Assembly: GCA_037952775.1 (NCBI GenBank)
Contig: JBANAY010000003.1
Span: 28,458,001-28,522,000 of the forward strand
From: Clonostachys chloroleuca
Lineage: Eukaryota > Ascomycota > Sordariomycetes > Hypocreales > Bionectriaceae
Reading direction: 5' to 3'
DNA: 64,000 bases
Part shown: one piece after another, positions 34,023 through 46,490 of the stretch
Position numbering within the stretch: position 1 is the first letter of the stretch
How the letters are laid out: every line of letters starts with the position of its first letter
Notes under the pieces: generated by a model
Seen by the model: only the letters and a program-made list of their open reading frames with translations
What the model was told of the DNA's origin: nothing
Databases searched by the model: none
Made by a program: the position numbers and the translations under genes

Positions 34023-37000
34023 CTACTGCTGCTGCGGCTGCTGCCTCCCCTGCCTCCAGTTCTCTATTTGCTGGCGACGGGCCTCCACCTTGCGCTCAAA
34101 CTCGGCCACCTTCTCGAGGCGCGCCTTCTCCTCTTCCTCCTCCTTCTTGGCGTTCTCAATCTCCTTGCGGGCGGCCTCGCGCTTCAGCTGGTCCTCGCGC
34201 CTCACCGCGATGTCGCGGGGGCGGAAGTCGCTGAAGCCGGCCTTGAGGCCCACCTCGATGATCCAGCAGAGAGCAAAGTCGAGGACCATGACGGCCGTCA
34301 TGTTGAGCTTGAACTCGTCGTTGAAGGGCACGAGCTTCATCTGCTCGTTGATATCGGGCATGAGCTCCATGGCGCAGGCAAAGGCCAGACCAGACACACC
34401 GATCATGCCCCAGTACATGGACTTGTTCTCAGAAATGGACTCGCGGAAGGGTCGGCCCTGGTAGTTGATGGCAAAGGTGGAGATTTGCTGAATCAGCTGC
34501 AAGAGGTAGACACCCGAGTTCAACAGCGATGGGGCAAACTCGGCCTCAAGATCAACGTCGGAGGCTCGTCTGGGGAAAGAGTTAGCCATGTTCATACTTT
34601 CAAAACGGTAGGAGTGGTATTTGGGTTGATACATACGGTTCAAGTCTGTCGCACAGGCGAGCGATGTAGATGAGAGTCACGATGTGGACGGCAAACTGCC
34701 CAAGGATGGACCCAATGATGTAGATGTTGAAGATGTTGGGCTGGGGACGCTCCTTGCTCAAACCCTCGACGACACGGGCACGCGAGATGTTGAAGAAGCA
34801 GACCGACATGAGGATACCGCTGATGGTGTACTGGGTGTCACCGAACTTGATACCCTCCAGGTAGAGGACGGACAGCGAGTAGGCACTGATGAGACAGTTG
34901 AGAGCGAGAATCTTGTACATCTGAATGGTAGCGACGAGAGTGCAGCGGCCTTGGCGAATGATGTTGGGGATAGCAATGACATTGCGCAGCTTCGACGTGA
35001 ATGGGGCAGCGACGGAAGCGTCACCAAGTTTCAGGGAAGGTGGCTCGTCATCTCCCAGATCCGACTCCATCATGGTTGTGAGCTTGTCAGCGAGACCGGC
35101 AGCCTTGTTGATGTTCTCCTGCTGGCGAGCGTTGAGTTGATTCTGGGCGGCGGGGGTGGTAATGACCTCTGTGGGGTGGCCCAATGACTTGGAATACTCC
35201 TCAGGAGACATGTCCTTCTTCTTGGCTTCACGCTCAATGGCCTTTTGGTAGTTGGGGTTGGATGGGCCAGGGGGTACAGGTGGGCGATAATGACGGGTAC
35301 GGGAGGGGCGGGCTGGTTGAAACGAGCCATCAGGTCACATTGCTTCTGGTACATTTCCTTCATCTTGGTGTTTCGGGAGTGCTCGGCGATCTTGGTCAAG
35401 TCATCAGGTGTTCCGTTGAGGAGGGCAACACCGATGTGAGCTTGCTTGAGGGCACCGACATCGTTTGTACCATCACCAGCCATGAGCGTGTAATATCCCA
35501 TATCACGAAGTCCCAAAAGAATATCTTCCTTCTGCTTCGGCGAGACACGAGCATATACCCAGGTGTATCGGAGAATGGAGTTCCAAGCTGGCTGACCCTT
35601 GAATTTAGCGAGAGCATATCCGGTGACGCAAATGTCTTTTTCCTCCAAGATCTTGGGGTCAATGGCCTTAATTGGGTCAACAGGGATTTGAATGGTATCG
35701 TCGACGCTCCTCCAGACAAGCTCGTCTCCACCGTCATTGTGCTCAGGAGCGTCGAGAATAAGGACATCACGATCAACAATCTCAACTTCGCGGGCGACGT
35801 GGACGGCGGTCAGAGGGTTATCTCCTGTGATCATGACAACACGATGGCTGCTCTCGTTGAGCATTTGAACAGCTTGCTTAGCGTCATCCTTGAGAGGGCA
35901 GTGCAGAACCAAAAAGCCGGCGAATGTCAGGTCAGCCTCGACCTTTTCACGCTTGAGGTCATTGATCTTGCTGGTTCCGAGCTCCGTGTCTGTTGTGAGT
36001 TGCTTGTAGGCCAAGGCCAATACACGGGACCCCTTGCGAGTAAAGTACTTGAACGTCTCCTCGTAGTCGGCGGGGACATCGACCAACATCTTCATGATCG
36101 TCTCGGGGGCACCCTTGACACCAGCGAATGTTCCCTTGATCTTCTTGCCAGTCTTTGTGTCGACACCGTGGACCATGGCAATCGAGCTCTGTCGCTTGAG
36201 GGCGGAGGAGAATTGGAAGCGACGCTTGATGTGAACTGTTCCCTGAACACCGGTAGCCTTGACTGCGCTGTGAAGAGTGTCATTCTTGCCGAGAGACCAG
36301 CCGAGAGATCCGAGAGTTGCCTTTTCCATAGGGTCTCCGACAATATCACCCTCATCTAGTCGAACCAATGCGTGGGCTGTAGCCAGGACGAGTTGAGTTT
36401 CGAGAGTTGTGTCCTTGACGGGGATCATGTTCGAGTGGGCACCGTTGGCTTCAGTCTTGTCGTGAAGTTCTGGGTGACCGAGACCAAGTCCGGCGATACC
36501 CTCAACAACCAAGTCTTCGCCGGTCAGGGTTCCAGTCTTGTCAAAGCAGGCGACGTCGATGCGTCCTCCGAAGGGGATACGGAAAGGCTCAGTGCAGAAG
36601 ATAGCATACTTGGCGAGGGCTGCCAAGCTAGTGTTGACTGCGAGGTTCAGCTCCATGGGCAGCTCAGGCGGAACGACACTGGTGACGATCAAAACGCAGT
36701 CGAGGAGCAGCTTGGATCGCTTGCGGTCCTTGCGGACACCCTCGTCCCAGACGTACCAAGAAGCAGCGATGGCGAATACCAAGAGGAACAGAATGAAGAA
36801 CAAGGCTTCGAGATTTCCGGCTCCAACACGCTCCGTGGAATAGATCATGGTTCGCACAAGGCTGCCCTGGGATGTTTCAAAACCGGTCTTGATCACAATA
36901 GCCATTGCACCATTGTCGGGAGGAGTAGGAACACCGGAGGCACTCTTGGTCTTTTCTTGCTCAGTGTTGGCATGGGTGATCTGGAGAACCTTGGTGCCTC

Positions 37001-38124
37001 CCCAGAGGAAAGAGTTCTTGTCCAGTCCTTCGGTATCGAGAGGGGCATCTTTGGGGCGGAGTTGAACCGACTCCTTGAGCAGAGGCGTACTCTCTCCCGA
37101 GAGCATAGCTTCGTTCACAATGGCAGTGCCTTCAACCAGAAGCATATCGCAAGCGACACCGCTGTCCTCCTTGGTACGGCTGACCGAAACCAGGTCGCCA
37201 GGCAGGAGTTTGTCGCTCTGGACCTCGATCCACTTGCCCAAGCGGAACACCCACAGGTCATAAGGCTTGACGCCCATCCCTCTGAACTCAATCAGAGTGC
37301 GCTGGCGCTGCCACACGACTGTACTTTCGAACATGACCAACATGAAGAGAGTGAAGAGCGAGTAGTACCAATACTCATCAAGCATCCACAGGCCAACGCA
37401 GAACACTTGGAAGACGAAGAAAGGGGCGACGGCGTGTTCCTGGAAGAGCTCGGTGAAGGAAGGCACGGGGATGTCGAAGGTGTTGATGCCGTAGTGTTGT
37501 TCAATGCGAGACAATTCGACTTGGGTGTCGATACCCCGGGAGGTCTGAAAGTGGCCAATCGAAGGCTTGGGCTCGGCATCGATGGTGTACTTCAGGGTCG
37601 TGAAGACCTTGGTCTCAGGGTTGTATAGGAATCGTCTCTTCTGGAAGAGGAAGGAAAGATTTGTCTTCCCGCCGGCCTGGATATAAGGTAGAGTTAGCAG
37701 TTGCCCCTCATGGATGAGACGTGCATTTGATGAGGGGATTGGCTACCTTGTCACGGATAATTTTGCAGATCTCGCTGGACCCGGCGTTGGCGATGGGGAT
37801 AACCTTGATGAGGAGAGCATCTTCGATCTTGTCGACAGCGGAAGCCTTGAAGCGAGCCTCAAGATTGACGCTCCAGTGGGTGCTGAGCCAGAAGAGGGAC
37901 TGGAAGGTGACGATGGTGCCGCACCAAACGAATGTCCATTCTGAGCCACCAATATACTGATCGTAGAGGTCCTGGCTCAGGTAGTAGCGGAAGAAGATGG
38001 GCCAGACGATCGTGAAGGGCCAGATATAGGTGTGAAGGAAGAAGGGCAGCGGGCGCAGAAGTTGCGATTCCTTGATTTGGGGGCTGTCGACCAAAGGCGA
38101 CGCCGACCCTGGCGGAGGCGCCAT
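34023..38124 (-). CDS. spf1: P5A-type ATPase Spf1 (ER), frame broken by one base
   Basis: About 1,320 residues once joined. Exons: 38124-37747, 37676-34637, 34569-34023. P5A ATPases remove mislocalised transmembrane helices from the ER membrane and affect ER ion and sterol balance. Seen: the phosphatase-loop motif MLSGESTP, the P5A signature VVPPELPMELN in the M4 region, the phosphorylation site DKTGTLTGED, the nucleotide-domain GDNPLTAVH, and the hinge GDGTNDVGALKQAHIG. The C-terminal tail ends in a Lys/Glu coiled coil and QQPQQQ. At the G5 run 35270-35274 (C5 in coding sense) the frame jumps from IAHLYP to PGPSNPNYQKAIEREA; a sixth C gives the expected YPPGPSNP. Nothing else is damaged over more than 4 kb, so the break is more likely an assembly error than loss of function. 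Confidence 0.93.
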
Positions 38125-39297
38125 GACTTGATTCTCACGGACGTGTATCTCGGGACAACGGTTGCGGAGTGAAGGACAGAACGAAGAGAAGAAAAAAGAG
38201 AGGGAAGAGGGGGGATGGGATGCTGGAAGGTCGCGCGTGGAGGCACGGTGGTTGCGGGGGAAGCCAGCAATTGTGCCTGGTGCGTGCGATCTGTACTTTT
38301 CTCCAATCTTCTAGGTCGGGCATCTGATGCGATTGATATTGATGAGGTAATACGATATTGACGTTTTTACTGGACCCGCGGCTTCCAGCAACTCCGAGTC
38401 TTATCGAGTTTTCTTATCTTATCCTTATCGATTAGATAGCGCGCCCAAATATGGTGCCGAACAAGCCAGCAACCAGGATGACTGAAGAAATGAGATATCC
38501 AGGTGAAGAGCACTTTTGAGCAGAACACTTGCTGCAAGAAATAGAATGATAAAGAGGGAAAACTGTTAAAAAACTCTAATATACGATCCCTTGACTTCTT
38601 ATAAAAGTGTTCCTATATTTTTAATGTTGTACAAGCTATGAGCTATAAGCCAAAGGATAAACAGGCTCATTTTAAGTGTATGAATTTTAATGCCACCCAG
38701 CTACCAGCTTCTACTTCCACCAAAGTTGTTTGAGTATGTAGCAAAGTATCGACTTGCACGGCGTTGTTACATCTATACACACGAAACATGTACGATGAGA
38801 AATAATTCGCGTTCTGAGGAGTGGAATATGTGACAATTGATGACAAGTATCGATGTAGTAAATCCATTTTCCTTTGTCTGAGGAGCAGCATGTAACGACC
38901 TCGAAGGTCTCCACGGCCTGCCTCGATTTCTCCGTGCTGGAAGAAATATCACAGTTCTGATTGATTGGTCCCCTTGGGGACGATCGTAGATATCAAGCCT
39001 GAGACCATTCCGTTCAAACCATCCGAAAGTAGATTCTCCTTGTATATGATCGTAGAGCCCAGGCTGCGCATGCGTATCCTTGGCCTCCTAGAGAACTCAT
39101 ATTGTGACTGAGCTCAGGCTGCACATGCTGATCTTGTTTCATCTGCAATTGTAGCGGAGGATTCCTTGGGTAATTATTTTGGGAGTAGGTACATATATAC
39201 TGGCTTGACTTTGTCTGAAAAGACTTGACTCTCGTGGATGGTTCTGGCTAACACAACCAGATAATGTCTAGAAGATAACACAAGCCTAGCCGAGATG
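38125..39297. promoter_or_regulatory. Spf1 upstream region with GATA-site cluster
   Basis: About 1.2 kb. Five GATA-factor motifs (TTATC at 38401, 38414, 38419 and 38425; GATA at 38435) lie within 38 bases, about 280-310 bases before the Spf1 start. The rest is AT-rich with no supported gene. Confidence 0.5.
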
Positions 39298-40224
39298 TCA
39301 CCGCTGATATGTAGGCTCGCTCGGGGGTAACTCGGACGGATATGGGTTTCTTGTGATGAACGACATTCCTTGTAATTCAGGCCGTGGAGGGAGTAACGGT
39401 CTACCAGCCAGCTCCGATCCGTGAGGTCGTGCACCGTCGTTTCCGAGCTCAGACCAATATTCACCATTATTGAGAGGCGAGCTGGCCGGTACTGGCTGCA
39501 TATTCTCGCAGCTTGCGTTGTACGGCGAGGCTCCAGGATAACTCTGTTTCCAAGGCTGGGAGGCAACCTGACTCTGCCCATACGGCGATGTGTGTGTCTG
39601 GGCGAGCGCGCTCATATGCACGGCTTCTAGTGTTGAAGAATGCGAGTTCGATGGGGGGAAATCTTGCTTTGCTTGGCTTGCCTTTGCTGCTGCCTCTCTT
39701 CTCTCCTCTGCCTCCCTTTTCCGACGACAGTAGAAAAAGATGGCGGCACCAATCAGAACAAAAACCGAAAAGCCAACTCCGCCTGCGACGCCGGCAATCA
39801 TGCCAATATTTGGTCCTGCCTCTGATTTTCCATTTGCTGAATCTCCTGAAGGTTGTGATGAGGACGTTGCTGAGCTGGTTCCGGCTGTCGATGTGGCTGT
39901 TGTGGCGATGAGGCTGCTTGATGCCGCTTTCGCGCAATCCAGATTGGTTATGTTGGGAGGTGTCACTTTCCAATCTCGGCAGTAGCTGTCGATATACATT
40001 TTGGCTTGAGGAATACTAAAAGCGCCGCATGTCTTGCTTAAACAGCATACGCTGGTGAGGATGTACTTTTCGTCTGCACACATGCAGCCGATATCCATGT
40101 CTTTGCATTCCGTATTGGTGTGCCCGCCACAGCTGTTCTAGCCACTTTCTGTTAAAATTGATGATACTTCGATCGTGGACGGGGAACAACATACCGGACA
40201 GTTTGGCATCCAGCTATACTCCAT
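39298..40224 (-). CDS. CFEM-like single-pass membrane protein, 5' exon unresolved
   Basis: Main exon 40137-39298, preceded by an exon ending at 40195 (CCG then GTATGT) that adds SWMPNCP. The extracellular part carries a closely spaced cysteine set (NCPNSCGG, TECKDMDIGCMC, TSVCCLSKTCG, DSYC), arranged as in CFEM domains of fungal cell-surface proteins, with the Asp before the Cys pair (DMDIGC) that binds haem in characterised members. Then come a Ser/Thr-rich stalk, one membrane helix (GMIAGVAGGVGFSVFVLIGAAI), a basic stop-transfer (CRRKREAEERREAAAK) and a cytosolic Pro/Ser-rich tail. This fits a surface sensor or haem/iron-related protein. The signal peptide must lie on exon(s) before 40224; a candidate MPSLFVLWNLL at about 40302 is not joined convincingly. 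Confidence 0.72.
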
Positions 40225-41691
40225 AGCACGGGTGTTTTTCTCGCTCCTTGTGGACAGGTTTTACACAGTTTCTTGTGAGTAGGTTCCAGAGTACAAAGAG
40301 TGACGGCATGACCAAGACCCAGAAACGAGAAGGGCGGAACAACGTTTTGAGGACTCCATGTTTGAGCACATAATTCAGAGCTTAGTTCAGCTCTGGACAT
40401 GGATGCATGCATGCTTCATGCAAGGGGCAAGACTTCTCCTGCAGCTGAGCACTTAGCTGCGAGTAATTTGATTAAGATGTGGTTTAGTCCTCTTTGTGAT
40501 AGGCTGAAATGTGGTTCTCCCCTGCATTTTCTGACTTGAGCGGGATCGTCGTCGACCGTATTTCGTCGTATTTTGTCACTAAAAATTCACCCGCCAGCCG
40601 CATTGCAAACCGTATTTGGCCTAATTGGAGAAAATTGCCATGCAAAAGTCCATGAATTAGCTGGATTGCGGTGGTATGTTGATTTAATCGTTAGAACAGT
40701 TGGCATGTGATGGGAGCTTCCGGGGATTCGTCCCGCGAGCCCCTCCACAGGGCTGAGTGAAATTAGAAAGGTCTACATTTAAGCCTGCTGCACATTCTCA
40801 TTTCAAACTTAGAGACTTGGGTGTATCGGCTAGTTCCCCCTGAAAAAGCACCTGTAGCCTAGGCAATGTCATCACAGTGAAGCTATACAATGATCGTTTA
40901 CTGTGAAACAGAACAAGACCTGGTCCTAGTCGCCTCGTACGTGATATAATGTCCCCTAGCAGCAACGAATAGTATAGTGCCACCTAATATAAGCAGAGAA
41001 GTAGCTGGTTTAATTTAATGTATTTTGTGGTTGAATGGATGCCGCCACGGCCCTTGTGTTGTGTGCATGGAGACCTATGCCAAGCAATGGAAACGCTCAC
41101 TGGTTCCACATCGATAGTGAGGGGATCAAAGATGAAGGTGTCAAATTATTAATTATGAAATGCAGCCATCGAGAAAAGCAGTAATGATCAAGAGAAACAG
41201 TATGTCACCGCCCTGGCCGCGTTGTCTGCTCCCTTCGAACAGTGGCGTCTCGCTGAAACGCTGTTGATGGACAACTTCTGTTTCATTTTCCGTCAAGTAT
41301 GAGACTTGACTGATGCTGACTGATTTGAGGAATTTTGGGAGAGGAAAGTGATCATTGCTAGCAGGTGGACTTTTGATGCGATGCGCAGTGGGTGGGAGCT
41401 GCTATGGTAAGTCCCCTCCTTTTCTTCAGTCCACCTTTCTTTCTACAGGGAAAGTTTGTTGCACTTTGCTTGAGCTCCTCAAACTTTCGGATGGCGCTCA
41501 TATTATCTATTCCAAATAATGATCTTTCAATAAGCAAAGCTCATACTTATTCAGGTCTGTACTGTCTCACGTATTTTGCATTCACTTCTGATCCATAACA
41601 AGAATCTCAAATGCAAAGGAAAGATATTGGTTTGCAACTCATTTCTTTAGAAAACCCCTAAATAAAGCCTGTCTTAGAGTTTACTTCTTGG
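40225..41691. other. gene-free stretch (may hold a 5' exon of the CFEM-like gene)
   Basis: About 1.5 kb. The first 200 bases probably contain the missing signal-peptide exon of the gene to the left. The rest has no supported frame. Confidence 0.45.
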
Positions 41692-43505
41692 TCAGTCTCC
41701 TATTGGTCTCTCAGAAGTCGTGCAATTCTGCTCTCGAACCACCTCAGTCAATTTGACCGGTAGAGCACCCTTCTCCCATAAAATGAAAGCCTTTTGCTTG
41801 TTCCAGTCCTCACTCCCAGGGAGCATCTCCAAATCAAACTTCCAAAGCAATCGCACGAGGAGAAGACGCATTTCAGCGTAGGCAAGGCTGTTGGGAAGAG
41901 AGTGTCAATGAATCAGTCACCCAAATAGATGCAGGGAAGGCACTTACTTTTTCCCAATGCAATTCCGTGGCCCTAAAGAGAACGGTTGAAGTGCCGCCTT
42001 GGAGTCATCTTTGTAGCGGGGATCGTCGAGCCACCTTTCGGGAACAAACGACTCTGGGTCCTTGAAGTTGTGAGATGTTCGGAATGCAGTCCAATGAGGC
42101 ACTGCGACACAAGTCTATTCGTCACCGCGCGTTAGTTTTGGGTTTCGACCTGAGCTGAAGTAGCCCCCACCTTCTCTGGTAGATAATAGCCATCAATGAT
42201 TTCGCCACCAGTAGGGACAAGACGGGCAAGACCCATTGGTACAGGAGGATCTGCGTATAAGGTAAGTCAGTCGATATTTGTGAAGAAACCCGTGCCTTAC
42301 ACAGAACGCTAACTTACACACGCGCATCGCCTCATTGAAGACTGCAATGAGGTACGAAAGTTTGTTGACTCTAGCTAGATTTATCTCCTCCTCCGAATTA
42401 AACTCGCAGCGAATCTCTTGCGCAAGTTTGTGGTATGTGGGAGGGCTGCTAAGGAGGTGAAACACGGTGCCGCTTAACAATGTAGCCGTTGTCTCGCTCC
42501 CAGCCATAATGATGATGGCAGCATTCTCCGCCATCTCCAATACGGACATGCCTTTTTCGTCATTATAGCGGAGAATATAGGACATGAAATCGGCCCTTTC
42601 CAGGTTGTTACTCTCTATACGCTTCACCGTGGTCGATTTGCTCAGCTGATAGTGTTCATCGGCACTCTTCTTCAGATGGTCTGGCGTTAGATACGACATG
42701 GCGAATGTGAGGTTGAGACGTATCGATGCCTCCTTGAATGGCATGACCTTCATGTTTTCGAATATCATCTTGACCCAGGGGTGATAATTACCGTTATCAA
42801 GCCCACCGAAAGATTGTCCAAATGCCAAGTCACCGATCAAGTCGAAGGTGGCAAAGTTGAACCAACTAACCATATCTATGGTATTTCCTTCCCTCGCCTG
42901 GTCGGTCAATTGGCTTATGAACATATCCACATAATGCTGAATTATGTCACCCTGTTCTCTTAGTGCCTTCTCAGAAAAGGCGTGAGACAGGAGCTTCCTG
43001 AACCGTCTATGATCTTCATTGTTCGCGTTGAGGATATGGGACTCTGGCCTCCTCTTCTTATACATCCTAGGATCCTTTTCGAACGTCCGTTCTGTTGCCA
43101 ATTTGCTGCCATAAATCTTCTTGAAAGCTTCGGCAGACGTGAATGCAACGTCGTTGGGTCCATACCTCACTACTGGGCCATACCGCCTATGAAGTGCGTC
43201 GAGAGTGGTGTGCCAGTCGCCTTTGGTTATGTGGTAAACATATGGCAAGTGGGAGACTGCATGGATCTTGGGACCAGGTATTTTTGCTAAAGGATGGAGA
43301 AATAAACTATAAAGACCATAAATGATGTAATACAAGAGTACCTATCAGAGATTGTCAGCGATTTTCCAGACGACATGCGTGTTGTTTGACGAAGGATAAA
43401 AAAGACTGGACTTACCAACGCAATGACCAATATTGTGGTTTCCGCCGCAATAGTCGCGCCAGATTTGGCCGCATGGAGCACTGCAAAGGTGGCCATTTTG
43501 GGCAT
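41692..43505 (-). CDS. cytochrome P450 monooxygenase
   Basis: About 518 residues from five exons: 43505-43416, 43341-42318, 42250-42171, 42114-41948, 41887-41692. Haem-thiolate oxygenase anchored in the ER by an N-terminal helix (ETTILVIALVLLYYIIYGLY) followed by the proline hinge KIPGPK. Motifs: I-helix AGSETTAT (oxygen activation), ExxR in NEAMRV, the PERW motif (FVPERW) and the haem-binding FSLGPRNCIGK. Early text (YGPVVRYGPNDVAFTS) resembles the fungal CYP group that includes isotrichodermin C-15 hydroxylase-like and benzoate hydroxylase-like enzymes, often found in secondary-metabolite clusters. Here the only nearby enzyme is the secreted metallo-hydrolase, and no backbone synthase (PKS, NRPS, terpene cyclase) is in the window. 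All four introns join in frame, so the gene looks intact. Confidence 0.93.
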
Positions 43506-44339
43506 TGAGATGCTGGGTACGACGACGGTGATGTGGTGAGAAGTGGCGATGCACGCCGGTTGATGAAGGTTGGGGCTGCGGCTACTTCTATACCAACGTT
43601 TCCACATTTCATCGTAGCAGGGAAACAGGGGTCGCATGTTTGTTCGGCATTTGTTCACATGTTAACTTGAAAAGTTTCGTACCTAGTCCGATTACAAGGC
43701 AGGGATTGCATCATATTGGAACATTTTGGTTCCGCGTTGCATGGAAGAAGCTGTTTCCGGCCAATGGAGCAGCATCCCAGGATGTCAGATGTTTCATTTG
43801 AAACTCAACTTCCATTTACATCCAAGTTGCTTACTACCGGGAGCCTACCCATTGGTAGGATGATCATTGGGTTTCCACCTGTCGAACGGAACGACTCCGC
43901 CCTCGGCAGTTGTCTCTCTGGTCCGCACTTCGGGTATTACTAGGTATTCCACACCGAATGATCCCTTATTTTCCCCGCTCTCTCTAGGGATTTTTGACTT
44001 GTCAGTGTTTGGGAAATCCTCGATCTACACATCCATGGGGATGGTCTTATTGGAAAGTTCCCACAAGTGCATCCTTTGGGTTTCGCGGAATTCAGCTTGG
44101 AAAGAGAGGGAAGCGAGTGATAGTATTTGGCCGAAAGATGGAGCTCAAGGCTTGCTGCATTCTTGTATTCGTAAGTCCCAATGTTGTCAATCACAAGATG
44201 TCTAGCGGACCTGCCAATTCAATGATCGACACCGAACGCTGGGGAGGCGGCTGATTATTTCCGAATTGTTCAATTCTAGAACTAGCTGATGTCCGTAGAA
44301 ACTGCCCTGGCCTTCAGACTCAAAACTGATTGCTCAAAT
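43506..44339. other. P450 upstream region
   Basis: About 830 bases between two genes on the minus strand. Contains the P450 promoter and the 3' region of the lactamase-fold gene. No further gene supported. Confidence 0.5.
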
Positions 44340-45383
44340 CTAAATCCTTAGATTCTGGTTTATCCTGGCTGCCCTCACCCTGACACATAGTCCCATCAAT
44401 TTCAGATACCGGGCATAGCGCTCGGTACCAACCACATATGGGTTTGGTAGTGAGCATGTACGCCCATTGCATTGACGGTTGGCGAGCACATCAAAATGCT
44501 GTAGAGAATGATCCTGCGTCTGGTGGTTGCTGAGAAGGACGTCCACGCCCACCTTTTGCGCAATACCAGCAAACTTGTTGAAGGACTCAATCTGCGTTGC
44601 CTTGTCTTCAGCGGAAGTAGGGATGCCTCCTCCGCCATAAAGGCCAGCAAGGTGAGGCTCTCCTCGGTCATAGACGGGGATCAACAGCGAGACTGTTCCA
44701 GGTGTATGTCCAGGAGTCTTATGCGTGACAATTGTTGTATTTCCGATGGTGAGCTTGCTTCCGTCCGTCAATACGTGTTCCTTCGTTGGCGTGCCGTCAA
44801 TGTTGGCTAACTCATCCCAGCATTCCTCGGTTGCGTAGACCGGGATTCCATACGTCTCTTGGAGCCAGCCCGCGCCCCCGAAATGGTCCACATGCTCGTG
44901 TGTAATGATCAAAGCCTTCACGTCTGAGCCATCATATCCAAAACTCTTGAGGCCAGGGATGATAATTCTTTCCGCTTCATCCGGGTTCCATAGAGCATCA
45001 ATCAGGATGAGGCCATCACCGGTATCAATCGCCCACGAAGAGACACCTGAAGACCCAACAAAGAAAACTGAATCAAATGGCCGGTTAGGGGCAACGAATC
45101 CATCCAACTGTGCGGCACTACCAATCTCGGGGTATTTTTGAGCCGAGTTGATGCACCGGTGTTGGTAGTCAGCCCACAGATCTCTCCCGGCAAGCTTTTG
45201 AGCCTCAGCCTGCCAGCGCGACAGGTTGGCTGCTTGGGCGTCAGGAAACTTCGTGATGGGAAACCATGTTGAGAAGTTTGTACTTCCAATTTCATTGGAC
45301 TGGGCTAAGGCAGATGAGACTCCATAGAGACCTACTATCAGCCTTGAAATGCTGTTGGAGCCTAGGAAAGAGAGTTTGGTCAT
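44340..45383 (-). CDS. secreted metallo-beta-lactamase-fold hydrolase
   Basis: Single exon, 347 residues, ATG 45383. The N terminus (RLIVGLYGVSSALAQ) is a signal peptide, so the protein is secreted or enters the ER lumen. The zinc-binding HxHxDH motif is THEHVDHFGG; the later metal histidines are in HKTPGHTPGT and LSNHQTQDHS, a pattern like the B3-type branch. Family members hydrolyse lactams, lactones or thioesters; the substrate here is not known. A TATATAG box lies about 75-80 bases upstream (45459-45466). It is upstream of the P450 on the same strand. It could protect against bacterial beta-lactams or quorum-sensing lactones, which is inference. Confidence 0.9.
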   Translation of the reverse strand: MTKLSFLGSNSISRLIVGLYGVSSALAQSNEIGSTNFSTWFPITKFPDAQAANLSRWQAEAQKLAGRDLWADYQHRCINSAQKYPEIGSAAQLDGFVAPNRPFDSVFFVGSSGVSSWAIDTGDGLILIDALWNPDEAERIIIPGLKSFGYDGSDVKALIITHEHVDHFGGAGWLQETYGIPVYATEECWDELANIDGTPTKEHVLTDGSKLTIGNTTIVTHKTPGHTPGTVSLLIPVYDRGEPHLAGLYGGGGIPTSAEDKATQIESFNKFAGIAQKVGVDVLLSNHQTQDHSLQHFDVLANRQCNGRTCSLPNPYVVGTERYARYLKLMGLCVRVRAARINQNLRI

Positions 45384-46490
45384 CTTGAAACGGGAGAGAT
45401 ATTGATATAGTCACTCAGTAGCCACTTGACAGGTGAAAATGAATCGATCATCGCTCAGCTATATAGTCAGAACCAACCCCATTTCCCCGCTTCAAAGTAT
45501 CACCTCCGACCGATCGCCGCGGCGGAGATGCCTTATCGCGCAAGGATCACGCACGAAGCATTTGAGGGGTTGGGAAGCGGGTAGCATGTTCCGCAGTGTG
45601 CAGAAATCCCATGGGGAGATCGAGCCTATACGTTATTACCGCAAAGTAGGTAACCAGCAGTCCACCTTCCTAAAGAGTTTTGAAGTCTGATTGGAAATGT
45701 CACCGACCGCCGGACTGCCGCCGAAAAACAGCAGAGTATCGGAGCGGTGGCCGTTTTCGCTTTTCCGGCTTTCGGGTTTTTCTCCTCACCCCCTTTTGGA
45801 AACCAGTGGAACAGACAGGAATATCCCATCCACCTATGCCATGAGCACCTCTAGGAGCCCTGGGTATATGCTCTTACCTCATACATGATTTGATCCTGAT
45901 ACGCACACACGGGCAGCGACTTGACCTTGAATCAGACTTAGAACGCCAGTTGGCCTATTGCCTGATCTAGTTACAGCATGTAAAAGTATGTATACACCTG
46001 TCATCCGTGTGACCACAGATAGCTCCGGTAGTGCTCATCTCTCAGGCGGGAATGAGCGAACCTTAACTTTAATCAATAATTGGATTGGTTGTGTTGTAGA
46101 TTGCCGGAGTCACCGACATCGCATCTGTGTTCCTACTGCACTAGTATGAACCCTCTACCGCTTTTCCTTTCTCACCGGAGCATACACTAAACACATATTT
46201 TAATTTTACACACAAGATGAAGAAAAATGAAGACTCGGATTTCACAAGCTGTAAACATCACCAAATAATAGGGGTTATTCATTTCATCCCCCTCTTTTGT
46301 CGATTAGAGCAGCCGGTTCATACGGCTATCCCTGGGTCTATTAACCTGAGTTGTCGCCACCCTTGTGTGTTTAAATCTTAGATACCAGCGCTTTAAAATA
46401 GACTTTGATCAGAATGAATTAAACCCCTGCTAATGTTTATTCGGTCAGAGATTTAGAAAGCATCGTCTTGTTCGCCACTGGCCATCAAAC
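45384..46490. other. gene-free stretch
   Basis: About 1.1 kb upstream of both flanking genes (divergent). Holds the lactamase-fold promoter. No supported gene; becomes AT-rich after 46050. Confidence 0.5.

Noticed and set aside
35184..37628. Long open frames on the plus strand opposite Spf1
   Set aside because: They are antisense shadows of a strongly biased coding sequence; no domain and no splice or promoter support.
41692..45383. Full secondary-metabolite cluster around the P450
   Set aside because: No polyketide synthase, peptide synthetase, terpene cyclase or prenyltransferase is in the window.
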